Positions 1 through 9,552 of a stretch of DNA of 64,000 nt are shown piece by piece; positions within the stretch are counted from its first letter, which is position 1, and each line of letters begins with the position of its first letter. The stretch comes from Ensifer sp. IC4062. GTDB taxonomy: Bacteria > Pseudomonadota > Alphaproteobacteria > Rhizobiales > Rhizobiaceae. Under the pieces are notes generated by a model that ran no database searches, was not told the DNA's origin, and saw only the letters and a list, made by a program, of their open reading frames with translations. The stretch spans positions 1 to 64,000 of the forward strand of contig NZ_JADYVD010000025.1 in assembly GCF_020193575.1 (NCBI RefSeq). The letters are read 5' to 3'. The translations under genes and the position numbers were made by a program.

Positions 1-35
1 GGTCGCCGAAGCACTCGTCAATATCCGAACCTATT

Positions 36-677
36 TTATGCCAAAGCGGGCAAAGCAGAAATTCTGAAAGACAGCGCTATTGCCATTCCGTCAACGCCGA
101 AAGCCGTGGGCTGTTCGTCGCGCTCACGGAGGATCGCCGTGTCCGCTATTGCGGCTGCATCGCGCATTACTTCGATCTCAAGGTCCGACTTGACGATCCG
201 GATCCATGTGACGGCTGCGGAGCAGTCAACAATTGAGGCCGCCGGGAGCCGTTTTCTGAATTTTTCTACGGCCTGTACTGAAAGGCTGTTCGCCTCAACT
301 CCTATGCCGCGTCTAGCAAGGCCGTTTTCTTCCAGATACTCGATAATGCAGTCGTATCCGTCCCTTTCAGGATTGCCGATAAGCGCTTCGGGGTAAGCAA
401 TGATCTTATCTCGCTCCATGTAACATTGGTAAATGGCTGCTATGGCATCCTGGCGACGCAAGATAAACGCTGGCTCCTCGCCATGCACTGAAACCACCAA
501 GCCTTGCGGTACGTAAGCAGAAAGCGCAGTGTAGCCGGTAAGATAGGTTATATTATGCTGGTCGGTGATGACGAACGCGTCGATCTCGCGCCGTGCCATT
601 TCGGATTTCACCAAAGCAATCCGGCGCAAGTATTCGCTTCTTGGAAAGGGCTGCGGACCTCTAGCGACTACCATCAT
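36..677 (-). pseudogene. Truncated M24 (creatinase/ectoine-hydrolase-like) enzyme
   Basis: This is the N-terminal creatinase-type domain of an M24 metallopeptidase-family hydrolase. The segment NITYLTGYTALSAYVPQG and the linker WIRIVKSDLEIEVMRDAA are typical of the family, including Xaa-Pro peptidases, creatinase and ectoine hydrolase. The catalytic pita-bread domain with its metal ligands is missing. After about residue 178 the sequence stops resembling the family and ends at a chance stop near residue 213, where full-length relatives have about 390 residues. An AGAAAGGA ribosome site precedes the start. The gene follows the broken polyamine-type transporter on the same strand, so it was probably the last gene of that operon. 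A rearrangement near position 120 removed the rest. The family call is fairly sure, the substrate is unknown. Confidence 0.75.
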
Positions 678-821
678 TTCATTCCTTTCTAATAATTATG
701 AAGTTTGTTCGTTTGTTCCGCCAATGACGGGTGGTTTCGGGTACGCTTAAACTCCCGGTCCGTCCGCCGTCTGTTCAAGCTGAGGTTTAAATCCTGATCA
801 CGCTGCTCGCCGCCTTCCTAC

Positions 822-2596
822 TCAGCGGGACGCAGCCGAAGCAACTCGCCCCAGGGATGAAGAGCGCCACCAAAGGGCATAGAGGACGATCAGCCACAAG
901 AAAGGAAGAAGCATCAGCAACGACGCAACGGCGGCGATCGTCGGGTCGAGCTGGTGGCGCATATTCTCCCACATTTTCAGAGGCAGGGTGCGGATGGTGA
1001 GCCCTCCAACCAGGGAAGTGATCACAACTTCATCAAAAGAATGAAGGAAAGCGAACACTGCGCCACCGATGATACCGGGCCTGATCAGCGGTAACGTGAT
1101 CCGTCTAAAGGTCTGCCACGACCCTGCCCGCATGCTCTTGGCTGCATTCTCGAGTCGCTTGTCGAAGTTAGCCAATGTCGCCGATATGACCACAATAACG
1201 TAGGCAACGGCGCCGGTGGAATGAGCGAGAATAATGCCGAGCTCCGTGCCGATTAACCCGAGTTTGACCAGTCCGAGATAGGTCGCAATGCCAACAACGA
1301 TGACAGGAAGAGTGATCGGGCTCAGAGCAGCCATGGTCAACGAGCCGCGTAACCGGGGAAGGCTGCTGTTTAGACCGTAGGCCGCAAGCGTTCCGACCAC
1401 GGTCGACAATAGAGTGACCACAAGCCCAATCCGGATGCTGGTCCACGCGGCAGTCGTCCAGGACGGATCACCAAAAAACGACTGGTACCACTGCAGCGAG
1501 AACCTCGACGGTGGAAACTCCAGAAACGTCCCGGCGCCGAAGGACATGACAATGACGACAATGCCCGGAAAGAGCAGGAAGAACATGACTACGGCGAGGA
1601 AGATTCGACCAGCTAGCGACTCCCATGCCAAGCTACCACCCGCTCGATAAAGCTGTGCCGTCCAGAGTTTCGCCCTCCGTGGCGCAAGAAGCTCGGCTAG
1701 ATGTCGTCTGACCCCGGCGGATCTGGTCAACCGGCTCAACCAAGAGCTCCCGCCCTTTTGTGTTGCTTGGCCCCGCGTTCCCGCGGGATCGAGGCCAACC
1801 ATCGAAAGTACTACCATGGCGGCCGCGAGGAGGATGAAGGCCGAAGCGGCCGTCGGCGCAAGGTTTGTGGAACTCCTGACTTGCGATGCGATGAACGTAG
1901 ACAGCATTGTGTCGCGCAGGCCACCCAGAGCTGCAGGCGTGATATAGAAGCCGAGGCAGATCACGAATACCAACAGCGCCCCACTGCGGACGCCCGGCAG
2001 GCTTAGCGGCAAGAACACCCGCCAAAAAGCGGTGGACGGCCGCGCGCCCATGCTGCGGGCCGCTGCCACAAGCGACTTGTCGATCCCCATCATCACGCTG
2101 ATGAGCGGCAGGATCATCATCGGCAGCATTACATGTACCATGCCCATGTAGACCGCGAAGCGATTATAGATCAACTCAAGTGGGCTCGAGATCAGTCCTA
2201 GGTCGAGCAGCATATTATTGATCAATCCCCTATCGCCGAGGATCACGATCCAAGCATAGGTGCGCGCAAGAAGGCTGGTCAGATAAGACACCATCACGAG
2301 TGCGATGAGCACGAGACGTGCGCGGCTCGAGGCGGCCGCGATGAGATAAGCGCTCGGGTAGCCTATCAGGATGCAAAGTGCAGTGACGAGGACGCTTATC
2401 TCAAGGGTTTGATAAAGTACGCGAACATTTGCCGGCTGTGAAAAAAAGCCACATAGCTACCGAAGGAGAAGGCCGGCGCATGAATACTTAGCAAAAACAA
2501 GAGAAAGATCGGGATACCAAACACCGCAAGCAGCATTGCAAATGCCGGTATGGTCAACACGATTGGCAAGCGACCGAGTTTGCGAAACAAGTCCAT
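822..2596 (-). pseudogene. Frameshifted fused double permease of polyamine/iron-type ABC transporter
   Basis: Two PotB/PotC-type permease domains are joined in one chain of about 590 residues, a known arrangement in which one protein supplies both halves of the membrane channel. The first domain begins MDLFRKLGRLPIVLT at 2596. The second begins near AGRIFLAVVMFFLLFPGIVV and carries the EAA loop ENAAKSMRAGSWQTFRRITLP. The reading frame breaks in a run of seven T on the coding strand around 2439-2446. With eight T the frame reads VAFFSQPANVRVLYQTLEIS, exactly as expected for this family. The break is therefore either a real one-base deletion or a homopolymer sequencing error. It lies between the ATPase and M24 genes of the same operon. 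The downstream part alone has an in-frame GTG at 2312 but lacks the first membrane helices. Confidence 0.8.
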
Positions 2597-2616
2597 CTAT
2601 TTTGCCCTGTCGGTGT

Positions 2617-3707
2617 TTAGATCTTCACGAAGCGGACATCAGACCGCAGCCAGTCAAGGCGCACTTCTTCGCCCGGCTTGAAGACTGTTTGTCCCGTGGC
2701 GCAATGCTCGCGCACGATCAGCTCGCCGCTTCCCACGCGAACATGGTATTTTCGCAAAGGACCGGCATAAATCATGTCCTTGACGCGTCCCGTTACATGC
2801 TGACGCTTTTCCGTATCAGTTCCCTTCTTCGCAGTCAGAGCTGAGATGGAGATGCGCTCCGGTCGTATCATAGGAACAGTGGCGGACCGCGACTCGACCG
2901 TTGATTCAGCCTTGAGGTCAGGAATGTGGAGGATATTGGCCTCACCAAAAAGTTGGCGACAAAGGACGTCGCGGGTCGATCGTACAATGCTTCCGGTGTG
3001 CCGGTCTGCTCGATCTCACCTGCGCGCATGACTATGATCCGGTCAGAAAGTGTAAGGGCCTCCTCCTGATCGTGGGTGACGCAGATGGTGGTGATCCCAA
3101 ACTCTTGGTGCAGGCTTTTCATCTCGATCTGCATCTGCTCGCGGAGGTTTCGGTCCAATGCACCGAGCGGCTCGTCAAGCAGAAGGAACGGCGGGTCGGC
3201 TATTAGCGCTCGGGCGAGCGCTATGCGCTGCTGCTGTCCACCGCTCAGCTGCGAAGGCAGACGATCACCGAAGTCTTTCAGATGCACACGCTCGAGCATA
3301 CGCTTCACCCGCGGCAGTCTCTCGGCAGCCTTCATACCGCGCATCTCAAGCGGAAACTCAAGATTTTGACAGACCGTCAAGTGCGGAAAAAGTGCGTAGC
3401 TCTGAAAGACAATGCCCTGGTCGCGACGGTAAGACGGAACCGCCGCGACCGACTTGCCGGCGATCAGGACATCACCCTGAGTAGGCGCCACGAAGCCGGC
3501 AAGCAGCATCAATGCTGTTGTCTTGCCCGAACCACTGGGACCAAGAATGGTCACGAATTCGCCGCGACCGACCGTCAGCGACAAATCCCTGACCGCCGTG
3601 ACCGCACCATACATTTTCGTTACGGTACGAAACTCTATATGTGCTGGGACGTCGGTTTCTTTCGACGCATCGGCCTCGGCAAGTGAGGATGGAAGTTTAA
3701 CGTTCAC
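2617..3707 (-). pseudogene. Frameshifted PotA-like ABC transporter ATPase
   Basis: This encodes the ATP-hydrolysing subunit of a spermidine/putrescine-type importer. Walker A (GPSGSGKT), the signature LSGGQQQR, Walker B (LLLDEPLGALD) and the switch His (CVTHDQEEA) are all intact. The frame breaks after FVANFL near 2948. A single added base restores GEANILHIPDLKAES and runs into the C-terminal TOBE domain, which now lies in a separate frame (PERISISAL to DVRFVKI) ending at 2617. As written, the product would have the nucleotide-binding domain plus about 20 wrong residues and would lack the regulatory TOBE domain. The gene sits between the binding-protein gene and the fused permease. Like the permease it is broken by one base beside a homopolymer, here TTTTTGG. 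Confidence 0.8.
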
Positions 3708-3827
3708 GGCTTGTAATGCTCCTCCTATAGTGACTACGAAGCTCGCTCACGGATTTCGCAAGTCGCAACGTAGGCTGCGCCTCCCGCGCAACCAAATGTG
3801 ATAGCGATAATGAATAGCTGGTTGTGA

Positions 3828-3896
3828 GGCGAGGCGCTTTGCGGCCGAGCTACCGTGCTAGGTTTTTGTCGTGACAGACGGCGCGTCGCCTCGCCT
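3828..3896 (-). terminator. Stem-loop just downstream of binding-protein gene
   Basis: AGGCGAGGCG at 3828-3837 pairs perfectly with CGCCTCGCCT at 3887-3896, seven bases past the stop of the binding-protein gene. There is no T run, so it is more likely an mRNA-stabilising or processing hairpin between the binding-protein and ATPase genes than a strict terminator. Such hairpins are common behind binding-protein genes, which are expressed more strongly than the rest of their operon. Confidence 0.4.
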
Positions 3897-3902
3897 GATG
3901 CG

Positions 3903-5009
3903 TTATTGAAGAATCCACTCGTTCCAGCGTTGGATGAGCCGCTCAGTGTTTGAACGCCCATCTGATCCCACCTCAGCATACCACTTTACGTTGATTGGGA
4001 TGCTTTGCGCCAAATGTTCAGGATGGGTGGCGAGCTTGCGGCCGAGTTCCTCCGGCATGTGTTTGAATGCGTTGGTGTTGGTTGGACCAGCGGGGTAGAG
4101 TTTCGCAAATGCTGCCTGTCTGTCGGCCCGAGTGGCGAATTCAATGAACCTCTGCGCATTCGCTGCATTTGGACTGCCTTTCGGGATAGCCCAAACGTCC
4201 CATGTCCACTTCGACTGGTTCCAGTTGATCTCGACGGGCGCGCCTTGATCGATCAAACGGCTAGCTCGACCGTCATAGCTCTGCACCAGATCGACTGCCT
4301 TGTCGTGCATCATTTGCTGGATCTCAGACCCGGTTCCCCACCATTTGCGGATATGAGGTTTGATCTTGTCCAAGCTGGCAAACACGCGATCGATGTCCAT
4401 CGGATAAATCGCCTCAGGAGCCACCCCATCGGCCATCAGAGCTTCCTCCCACGCGCCTTCACTACCGTACTGGCCAGAGACGAGCGAGCGAACGCCTGGG
4501 AACTTGTCAACGTTCCAGAAATCGGACCAGGTCCTTGGCTGTGGATTGCCAGCCGCATACTTTTCCGTGCTGTAGGCCATCACGTAGGAATAGATGTCCA
4601 TGCCAACACCATAGTCATCCCGTGTCTGCTCTACGATGGCATCGAGTTCTTCCTGCTTGTAGATTGAATAGTCGATCTTCTCGAGCAGGCCTTTTGCACT
4701 CGCAGTGGCCGCATCCGGAGCTGCCAAGGTGATCACATCAATCGAAACGTTGTTGTTGGTCACCATCAGTTCGATCGCAGCCGGGTCGGCTTGGTCCGTG
4801 ATCGGGACCACCTTGATACCTGTCTCAGCCTCAAATGTTGTTACAAATGCCTCGATAGCCGCTTTTCCGAAGTCGCCACCGAGCACCGTTACGCGAAGCT
4901 CGCCTGTTGTCTGCGCCGAAGCGCGGGAATGAAGCGTATTCAATGCACCCATCATGAAAGCTGTTGAGCTAGCTTGCAAAAGGCGTCTGCGGCTTATTGG
5001 CATTTTCAT
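3903..5009 (-). CDS. Periplasmic binding protein, polyamine-type (PotD-like)
   Basis: This is the 368-residue extracellular solute-binding protein of a PotABCD-type ABC importer. The N terminus KMPISRRRLLQASSTAFMMG has a twin-arginine-like SRRRLLQ motif and a signal peptide that would be cleaved near SRASAQ. The mature part follows the family pattern: LRVTVLGGDFGKA at the start, YAVGM-type hinge residues (DDYGVGMDIYSYVMAY), and NWNQSKWTWDVWAIPKG near the ligand cleft. The start at 5009 follows a GGAGGGAACC-type ribosome site. It is intact, unlike the downstream ATPase and permease genes, and is preceded by the M20 hydrolase gene. The ligand is probably a polyamine or another cationic amine, but this is inferred from family alone. 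Confidence 0.85.
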   Translation of the reverse strand: MKMPISRRRLLQASSTAFMMGALNTLHSRASAQTTGELRVTVLGGDFGKAAIEAFVTTFEAETGIKVVPITDQADPAAIELMVTNNNVSIDVITLAAPDAATASAKGLLEKIDYSIYKQEELDAIVEQTRDDYGVGMDIYSYVMAYSTEKYAAGNPQPRTWSDFWNVDKFPGVRSLVSGQYGSEGAWEEALMADGVAPEAIYPMDIDRVFASLDKIKPHIRKWWGTGSEIQQMMHDKAVDLVQSYDGRASRLIDQGAPVEINWNQSKWTWDVWAIPKGSPNAANAQRFIEFATRADRQAAFAKLYPAGPTNTNAFKHMPEELGRKLATHPEHLAQSIPINVKWYAEVGSDGRSNTERLIQRWNEWILQ

Positions 5010-5063
5010 GGTTCCCTCCTCATTATTAGTTGTTGCCTGAAACCTTCGAGTTTCAGCGTAGGT

Positions 5064-6230
5064 CTAGTCGACTGCCAGTACCGTCTCGACCAGATTTACC
5101 CAGTAGGCTATGCCATAAGGCATGGCTTCATCGTTGAAGTCATATTCGGGGTTGTGCACGGCAGCGGTTTGCCCGTTGCCGAGGTAAATGTAGGAACCCG
5201 GCCGCGCTTCAAGCATGTACGAGAAGTCCTCAGAGCCCATTGCTGGAGGAAACTTGTCGTTCACAGCGTCAGAACCCACAAGGGCGCGTGCTGCCTTTAT
5301 TGCGAGGTTTGTCTCGGCGGTAGAGTTGACGGTGAGGGGTTCCAGACAACGATAGTTGAGCTCTATATCTCCGCCAAAGCCGCGCGCGATCCCTTGGGCT
5401 GCCGCATGGATTTGTTTCTCGGCTGATTCTCGAAGGCTGGGTGCCAGAGCCCGGACTGTGCCAGCGAGTTCAACAGTTTCTGGAATGACGTTGTAAGCTT
5501 CGCCGGCGCGCAACTTTGTGACGGAGACAACGAGAGACTTGAGCGGATCGGTTTGGCGAGACACCAAGGTTTGCAAACCCAAGATGATCTGAGCTGCAAT
5601 GACAATTGGGTCAACAGATCGATGGGGCTCGGCAGCATGGCCACCCCTGCCCTTTACGACGATGTCGAATTCGCCAAGGGCTGCCATAACTGGTCCATTG
5701 CAGATCGCGAACGTGCCAACGTCCAGGCCAGGCTCGTTGTGCATGCCGAAGACCTGAGAGATGCCGAAGCGGTCCATAATTCCTTCCTGGACCATCCTTT
5801 CGCCGCCCCGCCCATCCTCTTCCGCCGGCTGAAATATCAAGGCAACGGCGCCTTTGAAATTGCGTGTGCTCGCAAGGTATTTGGCGGCGCCCAACAGCAT
5901 AGCCGTATGACCGTCATGGCCGCATCCGTGCATCTTACCTGGTATCGTCGATGACCATGGCTTGTTTGATGCTTCCAGGATAGGCAAAGCATCCATGTCT
6001 GCCCGCAGCCCGATGGTGGGTCCGTCTCCACCTTGGCCATGAATGAGTGCTACGATGCCGGTCTCGGCGATACCGGTTTCAATATGGTTGATTCCGAACG
6101 ACGCCAGTTTCTCCGCAACAAAGCGAGCGGTGTTCTCCAGACGATATCCGAGCTCAGGATTTTGATGAAGGTAGCGGCGCCAATCTGCCGCTTCGCGCTT
6201 TAGATCATGAAAAATTTCTAGGTCCCGCAT
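5064..6230 (-). CDS. M20 family amidohydrolase (hippurate hydrolase/aminoacylase type)
   Basis: This is a 388-residue cytosolic zinc amidohydrolase that would split an N-acyl or amide bond and release a free amino compound. Family landmarks are RRYLHQNPELGY at the start, GLRADMDALPI, the metal-site motif KMHGCGHDGHTAMLLG, FQPAEE, and MGSEDFSYML near the end. The start at 6230 (MRDLEIFHDLKREA) is preferred because it fits the family length and follows an AGAAAG site. An upstream ATG at 6380 would add 50 residues that do not resemble the family. The gene heads the polyamine-type transporter operon, so the imported compound is probably an acylated or amide-linked amine. Upstream lie a remnant of an ABC ATPase gene and a copy of the GntR palindrome. 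Confidence 0.85.
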   Translation of the reverse strand: MRDLEIFHDLKREAADWRRYLHQNPELGYRLENTARFVAEKLASFGINHIETGIAETGIVALIHGQGGDGPTIGLRADMDALPILEASNKPWSSTIPGKMHGCGHDGHTAMLLGAAKYLASTRNFKGAVALIFQPAEEDGRGGERMVQEGIMDRFGISQVFGMHNEPGLDVGTFAICNGPVMAALGEFDIVVKGRGGHAAEPHRSVDPIVIAAQIILGLQTLVSRQTDPLKSLVVSVTKLRAGEAYNVIPETVELAGTVRALAPSLRESAEKQIHAAAQGIARGFGGDIELNYRCLEPLTVNSTAETNLAIKAARALVGSDAVNDKFPPAMGSEDFSYMLEARPGSYIYLGNGQTAAVHNPEYDFNDEAMPYGIAYWVNLVETVLAVD

Positions 6231-6348
6231 CTGTTCTTTCTCGCAGATTCTTCTCACGACGACTGGGTGCTTTAGTGCTTTTATGCACTCCATCGGGAAG
6301 CGCTGGAGGCCGTTCGTCCCGAGCTCAAGCACTCCGCACTGGCGATCC

Positions 6349-6540
6349 TTATCGATGACGTTGTTTGCCGACAGCAGCAACGTCTAGCGATGCATTCATG
6401 ATGCCGAAGACTTCAGCTGGCGTAGCGTTGAAGGAGCCACCTTTGAGCACTTCGATCGGTCCGAGGGGCGCACCTGATAATGCAAGAGCAGGAGGAGAAT
6501 TGGCTTCATTGAGAACGCTGACCCCTGTTTTAATTGACAC
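6349..6540 (-). pseudogene. Remnant of amino acid ABC transporter ATPase N terminus
   Basis: The 63-residue frame contains GPIEVLKGGSFNATPAEVFGI. This matches the N terminus of the intact ATPase gene at 13721 (GPIEVLKGVSFAAAPGEVISI) and then falls apart before Walker A. The DNA upstream of both copies is also alike. The segment is therefore the broken start of a second copy of that gene and not an independent small gene. Confidence 0.7.
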
Positions 6541-6558
6541 AAGATAGCCGTATGCAGC

Positions 6559-6572
6559 AGCTGTGTACAGCT
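6559..6572. promoter_or_regulatory. Palindromic GntR-type operator, copy 1
   Basis: AGCTGTGTACAGCT is a 14-base inverted repeat (AGCTGT-GT-ACAGCT) inside a longer segment, about 6521-6605, that resembles 13740-13805. At 13774 the same 14 bases lie between a GntR regulator gene and its divergent transporter operon. This copy stands upstream of the M20/polyamine-type operon, so the same regulator may control both operons. Confidence 0.55.
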
Positions 6573-6694
6573 ATTTTTCGGAAGTTTTGTTTTTTGTGCA
6601 TCAACCTCTGCGGAAGCCGTAAAGTGCAGCGTCGAACAGTTATGTCCGCATCGTTCCGCCCTTTGTGGTTCACCCTGGCATTAGGTCGTAGCGA

Positions 6695-6720
6695 ACTCGG
6701 CCGCGAAAGGGCGGCCGAGT
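6695..6720 (-). terminator. Perfect 10-bp hairpin after decarboxylase gene
   Basis: ACTCGGCCGC and GCGGCCGAGT form a perfect 10-base stem with a six-base loop, about 20 bases past the stop of the decarboxylase gene. No T tract follows, so it is a terminator-like hairpin and not a canonical intrinsic terminator. Confidence 0.5.
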
Positions 6721-6739
6721 GAAAAGCTGTAAGGTCAGA

Positions 6740-8020
6740 TCACCCACCGTAACCATCCTCGGTGAACTTCGTTGGTCCCTTCCCGGCTCTTGCGTCTTCG
6801 ATCGCGCTTTTCAGATCATCAATGAACGCCTCGACCGCATCGCCATGTGTGTAGTTGAGCAGGATATTGATGCCGATTGGATTTTCCAGCGGAGCAAACC
6901 GCCAGCTTCTGTCGATAAGACCTTGGCGGACTGCCTTCATGTCTGTCCCCGCAGCGCCCCCGATCCCAACAATCCCCGCGAGAGGCTCGCCAAGCACACA
7001 GACCTCTTCGAGTTGCCGCACTGCCGAAACGATCGCGCGGCGCGCTTCGATTATTTTCTGGGTGCGCTTCCGGTAGCCTGATCGGCCCAGGTACTTCATA
7101 ACTGCCCAAGCAGATGCAACCGCGCCGCCGGGTCGCGATCCGGCGATGGTGAGAGTGGTAAACTGGCCAGTTGGCCAATCCTCAAGCACGAACCGCTGGT
7201 ACTCCTCGTACCGCTTGTCGGAGAACAAGACGAGAGACGCCCCGCGGCTCGTATAACCGTACTTGTGGAGATCCGCCGACATGGATCGAACTCCCTTGAC
7301 CGAGAGGTCGAACGGCGGGATCTCTTCAATCTCCTTTGCGAAGGGCAGGAAAAACCCGCCGACGCAAGCGTCTACGTGCAGCCACAGATTATGGGCGCGA
7401 GCCAGTTCAGCCAGTTCCGAGATCGGGTCGATGCATCCAACCGGATAGGCTGGCGCCGATCCAACGATCATGATTGTGTTTTCGGTGATGTGCTCTCGCA
7501 TCATCCCGACGTCCACGCGGTAAGAGGACGTCGGGGGAAGGCGCACAATCTTCAGACCCATTAGATCAGCGGCTTTGTTGAAGGCGGGATGGCATGTGTA
7601 GCCGACAACAATTTCCGGGACTGACTTTGTAGGCCGCTCATTCCGCGCCCATTCTCGAGCGGTTTTCACCGCAAGGATGATGCTTTCGGTGCCGCCCGTG
7701 GTAATTGTCCCTCCCGCGCCTTGAGGTGCCCCAAGCATCTCGAGCGCCATGGCGACGACATCAGCCGACATTTCCAGCAGGCTTGGGTAGAGGAGCTTCC
7801 CATAGAGCAGGTTGTCGCCGTGATATGCTGCGTAGGTTTCCCGGCCGATCCTGAAGACGTCATCACCCGCCCAGTATGCCGCCTTCATGTTGTGTGGATC
7901 GTTCCAGACGAAGTCGTCTTTTCGCTGTTCCTCGAGATCCTTGAGCAGTTCACCCTCGGGCAGGCCATTCTCAGCAAAGCGCAAATTCTCGATTACCTGA
8001 ACCACTGTTTTGCCTCTCAT
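6740..8020 (-). CDS. PLP-dependent group II decarboxylase / sphingosine-phosphate-lyase-like enzyme
   Basis: This 426-residue pyridoxal-phosphate enzyme belongs to the fold-type I family that includes glutamate and tyrosine decarboxylases and sphingosine-1-phosphate lyase. TTGGTESIILAVKTARE forms the cofactor phosphate pocket. HVDACVGGFFLPF carries the Asp that contacts the pyridine nitrogen. SADLHKYGYTSRGAS carries the Schiff-base Lys. The start at 8020 (MRGKTVVQVIENL) lies 22 bases past the amidase stop; an upstream in-frame ATG at 8116 would overlap the amidase by about 70 bases. The amidase may release an amino acid that this enzyme then decarboxylates or cleaves, but that order is inferred. 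The substrate cannot be read from the sequence. Confidence 0.8.
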   Translation of the reverse strand: MRGKTVVQVIENLRFAENGLPEGELLKDLEEQRKDDFVWNDPHNMKAAYWAGDDVFRIGRETYAAYHGDNLLYGKLLYPSLLEMSADVVAMALEMLGAPQGAGGTITTGGTESIILAVKTAREWARNERPTKSVPEIVVGYTCHPAFNKAADLMGLKIVRLPPTSSYRVDVGMMREHITENTIMIVGSAPAYPVGCIDPISELAELARAHNLWLHVDACVGGFFLPFAKEIEEIPPFDLSVKGVRSMSADLHKYGYTSRGASLVLFSDKRYEEYQRFVLEDWPTGQFTTLTIAGSRPGGAVASAWAVMKYLGRSGYRKRTQKIIEARRAIVSAVRQLEEVCVLGEPLAGIVGIGGAAGTDMKAVRQGLIDRSWRFAPLENPIGINILLNYTHGDAVEAFIDDLKSAIEDARAGKGPTKFTEDGYGG

Positions 8021-8042
8021 AGGTTGGTTGGCGGAAGCCTGC

Positions 8043-9419
8043 TCATCCAAGCCCCCGCGTTTTGAACACTTCCTCAACCGCGCTCGCCACGGTGAGAACA
8101 CGCCGATCGTCGCCATTCTTGGCCATCATCAAGAAGCCGACCGGAAGGTCTCCAGTGGCCTGGCATGGAACCGTCGCTGCGCAGCAATCGAAGAAGTTTG
8201 CCAGCTCGTTGTTTCGGCCGATCATGAACTCAATCTTCTTTGCCTGTTCGGGATCGGAAAGAGATGAAACTAGAGGTGCGATCAAAGGGACCGTTGGCAT
8301 CACCACGACATGGAACCGCGAGATGATGTCGTGCGCCTCTTGGGAAGCCCTGTTCCGGAACGCGAGGGCGTCGCCACGATCCTGAGGCGAAACTGTCTTG
8401 CCGTGCATGATGACACGCAATACGCCGGGCTCAATTAAGTCTGCGTTCTCTTCTGCAAACCGCCCGTGGCACGCGTGGATGTCGCTATGTGTGATAACCG
8501 GGAACACGTCGCGCCAGTCGGGCCGCTGAAGCTCGGCCCAGGAAAATTCCGTGACCGTGGCGCCAGCATCTTTCAGAATGCGCAGAGCGTTTTCAAAAGC
8601 AGCAGCGACTGGTCTATCCAACTCGTCGAGAACCAGATCCTGGAGTACTCCCAAGGAAACGCCGTGGAGCGGGTATTGGGGGAGCGGCCGCCATGGTGTC
8701 GCGCTAAGAACCGCGTCAATAATCCCGCAGCACTCGACGGAGCGGGCGATCGGCCCAACCGTGTCAAGCGTCGTTGATAGCGGCAGGACGCCCCTCGTCG
8801 AAACTCGTCCTTCCGAGGGCTTGAAGCCAACGAGGCCGCAGAGCGCGGCCGGCTGGCGTATCGAGCCGCCCGTGTCCGAACCAAGCGCTGCCACCATTGA
8901 TCCGTCAGCTACAGCAGCTGCTGCGCCCGACGAGGATCCTCCACATATACGGGATGCGTCCAAGGGATTGCGCGGCAAGCCAAACACTCGGTTTGCGCCG
9001 GTATTGTCGCATGCGAACTCCGACATGTTGGACTTACCAACTATGATTGCTCCGGCAGCCCGCAAATGTCCAACGCTCTCGGCGTCTCGTTGCGCCGGCA
9101 GCGAATTGGCCAACGATCCAGATCCGGCTTGCGTGACATCGCCTCGGACATCGAAATTGTCCTTCACGACGATGGGCATTCCTGCAAGTAATGAAGCCGA
9201 TGGCACCCCTTCATCGTGCAATCGGTCTTCGTGACAAGCAGCAGCCAGGGAGTCCTCTCGCCAGATCCTTGTAAGCGCATGGCTGCCCGCCTGCTTAAGT
9301 GCCTCGGCCCGATCGGTAGCCCGAATAGCCAAATCTGTGAATCGGAGGGCACCCGACCCGCGTGCCTTTGCGAGGTTGACGATCGTATCCGACGGCCCGA
9401 ATGGCATATCTATCGACAT
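8043..9419 (-). CDS. Amidase signature family enzyme
   Basis: This 458-residue amidase hydrolyses a carboxylic amide to acid and ammonia with a Ser-cisSer-Lys triad. Visible motifs are the catalytic Lys segment PIVVKDNFDVRG, AGAIIVGKSNMSEFA, the Gly/Ser-rich CGGSSSGAAAAVADG and the nucleophile segment GSDTGGSIRQPAALCGLVG. It is close to the usual length of the family. An ATG at 9419 (MSIDMPFGPSD) is chosen after a GGGTGA site; the ATG at 9452 is possible but poorly spaced. It is followed at 22 bases by the decarboxylase gene and lies downstream of the ureohydrolase and amino acid transporter operon on the same strand. This suggests a pathway that strips nitrogen from imported compounds. Confidence 0.85.
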   Translation of the reverse strand: MSIDMPFGPSDTIVNLAKARGSGALRFTDLAIRATDRAEALKQAGSHALTRIWREDSLAAACHEDRLHDEGVPSASLLAGMPIVVKDNFDVRGDVTQAGSGSLANSLPAQRDAESVGHLRAAGAIIVGKSNMSEFACDNTGANRVFGLPRNPLDASRICGGSSSGAAAAVADGSMVAALGSDTGGSIRQPAALCGLVGFKPSEGRVSTRGVLPLSTTLDTVGPIARSVECCGIIDAVLSATPWRPLPQYPLHGVSLGVLQDLVLDELDRPVAAAFENALRILKDAGATVTEFSWAELQRPDWRDVFPVITHSDIHACHGRFAEENADLIEPGVLRVIMHGKTVSPQDRGDALAFRNRASQEAHDIISRFHVVVMPTVPLIAPLVSSLSDPEQAKKIEFMIGRNNELANFFDCCAATVPCQATGDLPVGFLMMAKNGDDRRVLTVASAVEEVFKTRGLG

Positions 9420-9515
9420 TGAGTTCACCCGTATGCGAACGCGGTTATGCATCGTCGCCGCGCTGCCCCGACTACCTGCCAGCAGCAGATACAGAGCCTG
9501 TCCTTATCCAGAATT

Positions 9516-9542
9516 TGCCGGCAGGCGCATTTCCTGCCGGCA
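9516..9542 (-). terminator. Hairpin between ureohydrolase and amidase genes
   Basis: TGCCGGCAGG at 9516-9525 pairs with CCTGCCGGCA at 9533-9542 across a seven-base loop, ten bases past the ureohydrolase stop. The stem is strong but no T tract follows. It probably separates the transporter/ureohydrolase operon from the amidase/decarboxylase pair, or allows partial read-through. Confidence 0.5.
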
Positions 9543-9552
9543 GCCTTCGCGG

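Noticed and set aside
2-67. Plus-strand 21-residue tail (…YFMPKRAKQKF) open from the window edge
   Set aside because: Too short to assign; it may be the end of a gene outside the window, perhaps a transposase, but nothing supports this.
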